DNA of 64,000 bases from Megalobrama amblycephala (taxonomy: Eukaryota > Chordata > Actinopteri > Cypriniformes > Xenocyprididae). The notes under the pieces are model-generated. The model was not told the origin of the DNA. It worked only from the letters and a program-made list of their open reading frames with translations, and ran no database searches. The stretch lies in assembly GCF_018812025.1 (NCBI RefSeq), contig NC_063054.1, positions 33,342,065 to 33,406,064 on the forward strand, read 5' to 3'. This document shows, piece after piece, positions 57,691 through 64,000 of the stretch. The position numbers were made by a program, and so were the translations under genes. Every line of letters starts with the position of its first letter. The stretch's first letter is position 1.

Positions 57691-58979
57691 AATTAACACT
57701 GACATTAAACTGCCATAAGCAAACACCCCCCAAAAACTACTGTAAAAATGATGATTTAAATGGCTAAATAACTAAAACACGTTTTAACTGAAAAATTAAT
57801 GTAAATGCTTTTATAAAATTATAAACTTCACATTTATGCTTTTTAAATACTTCCAATATGAGTTGTCCCACTGTATGGTAAATGTATGGAGTGAAAATGA
57901 AGAAGAAAAAGAAAATTAGCCTAAACTGTTTTTGAGTTACTGAGTTACAAATCAGATCTTCCGGTAAAACATTAGACTTCTCTCTGGTGATGCATGCCAG
58001 ACTTCTCCAATCATGTACAGGTAGTCTGCATAAACCCCGCCTTTTCTTACAATCCACCAAAAAACTCTAAGCTCGCATTTAGATTTGCCTCCAACCAATC
58101 AACAATAGAACCTACACTTTCTTTTCTTTTTAGATAATCTGTTTCACTCAGATGTAAGTCACAATATGGAACAAAAGACTTGTTGCCACTTCTGTTTCAT
58201 CACGACTTTAATATAAAAAAAATTACCACACCACACCTCAATAAGCTGCACAATTTGAGGCATCATTCACATCTGTAGCATTAATTTGGGATGAGGTATG
58301 CCAAAATGTTCTCCAGATAAATAACAACACATATAATTGTATATGATTGATTGTCCTCAGCAAGCACCACTAAAAATAACGTGAACAGATAAGCAGTGCA
58401 TGGAGGTCTTGTGCTTCACTTTGATGCATCTAGTGCACTAGAGAGTGCTGATGGGTGAGGCTGAGGACATTCTGTAGTGGCGGTAATCGCTATTCCAATA
58501 AGCCCTACAGATCTTGCTGCTGCAGCAAGACTTGCTCTGACACATTTAGAGCTCTGAGAATGAAAGAGGTCTCGGTTGCCCGCAAAAACACTCTGCACAC
58601 ATACACAAGTAAATAAAACAATGAAGTTCATGATGATGAAAGGAGACAAATTATACAATGAAGATGAAAATAAAGAAAGTAGCTGTCCCAGCTGACCTGA
58701 GATGTATGTTTTAAAAATGTCAAAATATAGTTGGTAAGCAAAACTAAATCTGAACGAATTAAATCCAACTGCAGTAAATATTTGTAGTGGAAAAAAATAA
58801 CTGAGTTTGAGTGCTGACTCTAAGTAGCAATGGATCTTCTCTGTCATTGAGCTCAAAAGTATGGCCACCATAAAAATTAAATCCATTAAAAAAAGATAAT
58901 TTTTTTTATCATTTGGGTGTGTAAAAGTCTTAGCATGCAAAAAGAGTGTGTAACATAAGTTGGGACTAGTCACTTGTCC

Positions 58980-58984
<5 letters not shown>

Positions 58985-59019
<35 letters not shown>
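58985..59019. repeat. A35 tract
   Basis: An uninterrupted run of 35 A, in the same orientation as the one at 54724. Confidence 0.95.
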
Positions 59020-59024
<5 letters not shown>

Positions 59025-59443
59025 TTCTAATATAAAAATGGTTGGCAAGCCAAGTATCACATTCCCAATCTGGAGAAGAGAGCCAGCTGCTGTGTTAATT
59101 TACATAAAAATTATTGAGAAACACAATATTGTAACACATTACCTTTCCCCAAAAGTGATCAGCAGTGATAGAGTAAAATGTAATTAAAATATAAATATAA
59201 AAAATTAAGATAAGAAAATGTAGATTAACATTGTGTCCTAACCAGACATGATGTGATAAGATTCCAGTGATGAGCAATCTGACTGTCCGCACTAGATGTG
59301 ACGCGAAAATGAGAAGCGATAAAATCAATCAAAAACCACAGCCAATCAGAAGAGAGTGTGGGCAGGCTCTCTCGGCAAGAGCACAGCAGACACAATAAAA
59401 TGGGCAAGTACTTAGTAAAATTCATATATATTACACAATTTAA

Positions 59444-61946
59444 AGGTGCCCTAGAATGTTTTTTCACAAGATGTAATATAAGTCTAAGGTGTCCCCTGAA
59501 TGTGTCTGTGAAGTTTCAGCTCAAAATACCCCCTAGATTTTTTTAAATCATTTTTTTTAACTGCCTATTTTGAGGCATCATTAAATATGCACCGATTCAG
59601 GCTGCGGCCCCTTTAAATCCTCGCGCTCCCTGCCCCTGGAGCTCGCGACTATAACAGTGCATAAACAAAGTTCACACAGCTAATGTAACCCTCAAATGGA
59701 TCTTTACAAAATGTTCCTCATGCATGCTGCATGCATGCGTCGGATCATGTAAGTATAGTATTTATTTGGATGTTTACATTTGATTCTGAATGAGTTTGAT
59801 GGTGCTCCGTGGCTAAAGCTAACATTACACACTGTTGGAGAGATTTATAAAGAATGAAGTTGTGTTTATGAATTATACAGACTGCAAGTGTTTAAAAATG
59901 AAAATAACGACAGTCTTGTCTCCGTGAATATAGTAATAAACGACAGTAATTTTAACCACATTTAATTTAACATTAGCAACATGGTAACGAAACATTTAGA
60001 AAGACAATTTACAGATATCACTAAAAATATCATGTAATCATGGATCATGTCAGTTATTATTGCTCCATCTGCTATTTTTCGCTGTTGTCCTTGCTTGCTT
60101 ACCTAGTCTGATGATTCAGCTGTGCACAATACTGCCTGCCTTGTCTAAAGCCTTGAACATGAGCTGGCATATGCAAATATTGGGGACGTACATATTAACA
60201 CTCTGAGGTCTAAAAACGCGCCGGCGCGTTTTGCAGGTTTTTTTTCACATTGCAGCAAAACAGACTTAAAATACTCTGTCATTTTTTGTCATAGAGACAT
60301 AAGTAATACATCAATTGAAACTATAGAATATCTCCTTTTATTTGTATACACTCAGAGTAAAAACAAAATGTTGTGCTTTTTGTAAAATAAAGAAAACTAA
60401 CATGATGCGTGATCTCTCATCTCCCTCTGAACGAAGTCCAATCTGATAGTTCTCAGAAAATGAAGTGTAACTTAGTGAATACTAATCACAAAAAATTCAT
60501 ACTTATGTCTAACAAAACGTTGAAATGTCAGGTTTTAAATCGTGCAAGTCAAATCGAAAACAAACATTCTGTGTTTATGTAATCTGTATGAAAAGAGAGC
60601 CATGTCAGAAGTCCGTGATTCAGCTCATTACCCACTAATGCGGCCACGCCCACGGAGCCAGCGCTATTCACAGGCAAATTCAGAGACAACACATGCATTC
60701 ATCATCTCAATCGTGTATTTATTGCCTTGAAAATTGTTTATCTGGATGAAAAAGCCATGGTTAGCGATCTCTGGAAGACATTCAGTAAATTCCTGTTTGT
60801 TTTCTTCTATTGATAAGTTTTAAGTGAGTTTTTGTTTCTTTAGCGCCCTCCAGCTGTAGTATGAATTGGTAAACACCATTCATGGAATATCGTCTTCTTC
60901 TTAGGTGAATTTGTGGACTAAAATGCACAGAGCGCCCTCCGGCTGCAGTATGAATTGCAAACACCAGCGCTCATAGAGATAACAATGAATATTAAATAAA
61001 AAATAACTCCTCTGTATAGAAAATTGACATAAACATATGAGAATCCTATATTTCTCCAAATGTGCATGCTTTTAAACTAAAAGCCTATATTCAGACTCTT
61101 TGCATCACAGAAATACATTATATTTTAAAGTATAATATAAAACCATTATTTTATATTGTAATAAAATTTTTCTGTATGTTTCATATACCATGATGAGCTT
61201 GAGACATCACAGAAGTTTTTTTTCACAGCCTACCTGACTGAAATGCTTCATTAATATGCAAGTCTTTTCAGGTCATTACTATTCAATTCTTTTGTCTTCA
61301 CAGGTGAGAATGAGCCATTATTCATGGAGATTCACGCCTCCTCGCATACCGTGTTTCTTGGCAAAAAGTGTCTTACAAAAACTAAATCAGTATATTGTTA
61401 TAAATGAAAGAGTAGTCAGCATAATTTTTACATAATTTTGAAGCAAAAACTCTAGTCTACAACCTTCAATACCCAAAAGTCTTGTGAACACAGATTTAAT
61501 ATACTTTTATTGGCCTTATATCAGTGACTTAAGTTTTTTGTTTTTTCAGTAACCACGCATAAACGTTATTCCTTCAAAAACACAAACATGTACACACATG
61601 TTCCTCACATATTATGGTAGCCTAGTTTGTGCTGAATACAGTGTAATGGCACTTGTGTCATTAATATGTTTATGAACAACTGAAAAAAGCACAAATGTCA
61701 GGGCATGTCAAAACTTCTCCAGGCCCCAAATCAGCCTCAGACTCCAGAGGGTTAAGGATCCCGACTGTTAGATAACAGTCTGTGTTATTTTGAGATTCAC
61801 CTGTTCTTCAGAGGTCTTTTAAACAAATGAGATTTACACAAGAAGGAGGAAACAATGGAGTTTGAGACTGAATGTCATTTCCGCGTACTGAACTCTTGTT
61901 ATTCAACTATGCCAAGGTAAATTCAATTTTCAATTCTAGGGCACCT
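59444..61946. mobile_element. AGGTGCCC-family TTAA MITE, interrupted copy
   Basis: The ends AGGTGCCCTAGAATG and the inverted ATTCTAGGGCACCT, with TTAA at 59440-59443 and 61947-61950. It aligns along its length with 12180-13147. It is 2503 bp because 60199-61755 (insert plus one TTAA) is extra, leaving about 946 bp of element. Confidence 0.88.
60199..61751. mobile_element. 1553-bp TTAA element (CCCTCTGGAGTCT family), long copy
   Basis: The ends CACTCTGAGGTCT and the inverted AGACTCCAGAGGG lie between TTAA at 60195-60198 and 61752-61755. The outer about 100 bp (left) and 220 bp (right) match the 355-bp copy at 24741-25095 in reverse orientation. The extra interior has no convincing transposase. 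It is inserted in the MITE 59444-61946. Confidence 0.88.
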
Positions 61947-62873
61947 TTAAACATTATTTAAAGTACATACGAAGTGACTGAACCAATCTTTGTCATAGAA
62001 TACACTTGTTTGTTCGCATTGAGTTGACAGTTTGAACGTTCTTCTGCCCATTTATTTATTTTGAAGATCTGCGGTGAATTAGCAAGTGTTGTTTTCATTA
62101 CAGCTAAAAAGTTGGGAACACAGAACGATATTCAAACTCACGTTAGATGCTTTTAACATTAAATAAAGCACATAAACAGTACCTGATATTATCATTGCCA
62201 TACTTTGTGTTGCTGTTCCAGCTGGTTAGGACAAAAACTCAGATTAACATGGAAAACATACCTTTTATCGCTTGTCGCGGTATCGTGTCTGGTTAGGACA
62301 CGGTGTAATAAAATAAAATAAAATGTTGTGGGTGGTTGTCATAGTGTGTCACTATGTGGTTGTGGGTTTTCTGTTACTGGCTGAATTCAAAATAGCCCAC
62401 TGCCAAGTATCCGATATTCTCATTTCTAGATGCCCCTCTTCAAGCGATGCAAAAACCGCAAGACTGAATGTTTAGAAACGTAATAACACTCCTCTTCTCA
62501 ATACACCTCATGATTTGAGGCATCAATAATGTGCGTAGCTTAAATGGTGGGGAAGACTTATGCTCTAAAAAACGATAGTGATGCTTGCCTGAGGTTCCTG
62601 TGGTTTTAAGTGGATTCTGAATGGGAACTTGCATAAGGTCTCAAACTGAGAGTTTGAAATGTTTTCATCGGCGTGTCATTTTTCAGCCGGTTTTCTTTTT
62701 TCCAAACTCTAGACAAGTAGACCATGGAAAAATAATTAGCTATAAAACCAATTGCAGACACCAGGAGGTCAGTGAATGGAGCTAATGAATATCTGCTGGA
62801 TTTCATCATAATCTTGTGATTAAAGCTGAAAACGATCATTATAGGCATCTGGAGAATATTTGATTAGCGAGTA

Positions 62874-62876
<3 letters not shown>

Positions 62877-62955
<79 letters not shown>
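62877..62955. repeat. (TA)n microsatellite, ~79 bp
   Basis: About 39 uninterrupted TA units. Confidence 0.98.
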
Positions 62956-62958
<3 letters not shown>

Positions 62959-64000
62959 ATAACCTGCAGTTTAATAGCAAATCGACTGATTTGTAAGCTA
63001 TAATGTGTAGGAGAGTGTGACAATCAATAAATGCACTGATCACTGATGACTTAAAATTATACAGTATAGGACAAAACAAACATTAAAATAAGCTAAAACA
63101 ACTAAAAATCAAGATATTTCTTTTTTTTTTATATAATGAATATTTATAATGAATAATGGGGGGGAGGGCTTTAAGTCAAAAAGGTTGAGATCCACTATGC
63201 TAAAGGGACATGGTGATGGAAAAAATATATGAGACGGGATAAAAAAAAAAAGGTTTCTCAATGCTCTTGCTTTCTCTAGCAAATGTTTGTGTTCTTCTGA
63301 GACTCAAAAAATGAGTTCTTTGCGAGTAAGTCCAAAAGCTTTGCAAAGGAACAAAAAGGTTTCTTGGGGAAACACAAACATTTGCGATAGAACGCAAAAG
63401 CATTGAAATATATTTTTTCCTCCCATCTCGTATCACCTTGTCCATCTAGTGGCTCACATAATGCAATCCTTTAGCACCTCTATAAATAACAGACAGCTTC
63501 AAGAATGAAAAACAGCTCTGAACGAGTTTGTTAAAATAACTTTCTAGCGCAGTTTTTGGTTTCAGGGCCAAACTTTTATTTAGAATAAATCAAATCATAT
63601 GTTGTTGTAGGCAGTTATCTCTCAACAAAAGTTGCATATGATGTTGGATTGTTTGCACCCTGATTTGATTACAAACAACCTCTCTGTGTAGCTCCTGTCT
63701 GTACCGTATAAATGCAGTAGTGACTCTGAGCCAGCAGAAATGAGTGTTCAGCATATGAAAAATGCACAGAGGGTAACCCAGGGATACATCTGCAATAACT
63801 CTTAATATTAAAGTGTGGATCAGGGGTAGATTTCCAACTGCTGTTGTATTTCTCTGATGCTTTTATCCATTTAAAAAGTGTCTTTGGGGTTTGCAGTTTA
63901 TTAAAACATGTATTCCCCATATTGACTTGTTTGTCTGGCTTACTGTAGGTTTACATGTAGTCTTTTGTTACTATTAAGATAAACTACGCAATTTCTCTGC

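Larger units (their letters stand above)
54502..64000 (-). other. fam184a intron, continues beyond window
   Basis: No upstream exon recognised. It contains two 35-nt poly(A) tracts, A-rich dispersed repeats (54860-55230 and 57400-57690), a 768-bp palindromic MITE, a TTAA element with a nested insertion (59444-61946) and a (TA)n run (62877-62955). The segments 56280-57390, 57700-58980 and 61950-62870 show no recognised repeat. Confidence 0.7.

Noticed and set aside
58416..59060. 214-aa minus frame with a poly-Phe run
   Set aside because: It crosses the A35 tract, has no recognisable domain or good start context, and is not collinear with missing FAM184A exons.
54502..64000. Search for the preceding fam184a exon
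   Set aside because: No minus-strand frame with coiled-coil composition and an AG/GT pair resembling the expected upstream sequence was found; the exon probably lies outside.

Overview
The window looks like vertebrate nuclear DNA from a teleost fish, most likely a cyprinid (Danio/carp type). The base composition is AT-rich, TA/CA and ATCC microsatellites are long, and the non-coding sequence is packed with DNA transposons (Tc1/mariner, hAT and many TTAA-flanked miniature elements) rather than LINEs or LTR elements. There is no bacterial-style gene packing. The organism call is inference; the gene and repeat structures are read from the sequence.

The only host gene I can support is on the minus strand: the 3' part of fam184a. 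Nine exons can be placed, from 54289-54501 down to the stop codon at 2309-2311. All exon junctions keep frame, and together they encode about 446 residues. The product is a long coiled-coil protein ending in a proline/serine-rich linker and a conserved aromatic C-terminus ([12 protein letters not shown]). The 5' exons would lie beyond position 64000. Everything else in 2391-64000 is intron, and 1-2308 is 3'UTR or downstream flank.

Layout from left to right: 1-2308 downstream flank with TA repeats; 2391-9061 last intron (LINE tail, ATCC repeat, a 1.2-kb hAT element with an 8-bp target duplication, a diverged tandem duplication, a foldback-type element); 9271-13615 two short introns with a tRNA-derived SINE and a 968-bp TTAA element; 13734-21543 an intron with a 2.4-kb compound tetranucleotide satellite and foldback repeats; 21691-27100 an intron with a degenerate Tc1-like element that carries a TTAA insertion; 27286-37445 an intron with a THAP-domain reading frame inside a TTAA element and several hairpin MITEs; 38914-54288 a 15.4-kb intron with hAT-in-hAT nesting, a Tc1 copy split by two later insertions, and another complete Tc1 copy; 54502-64000 a partial intron with a 768-bp near-perfect palindrome and a TTAA element interrupted by a second TTAA element.

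The most informative material is the nested transposons. Several insertions carry clear target duplications (8-bp hAT, TA Tc1, TTAA), and one has an empty site elsewhere in the same window. Their relative ages and exact boundaries can therefore be read from this one sequence. No multi-gene operon-like system is present, and I found no convincing previously undescribed pathway. The best candidates for novelty are an unclassified 1.8-kb TIR element with a 6-7-bp target duplication and the set of at least six TTAA-flanked families, one of which carries an open THAP domain.
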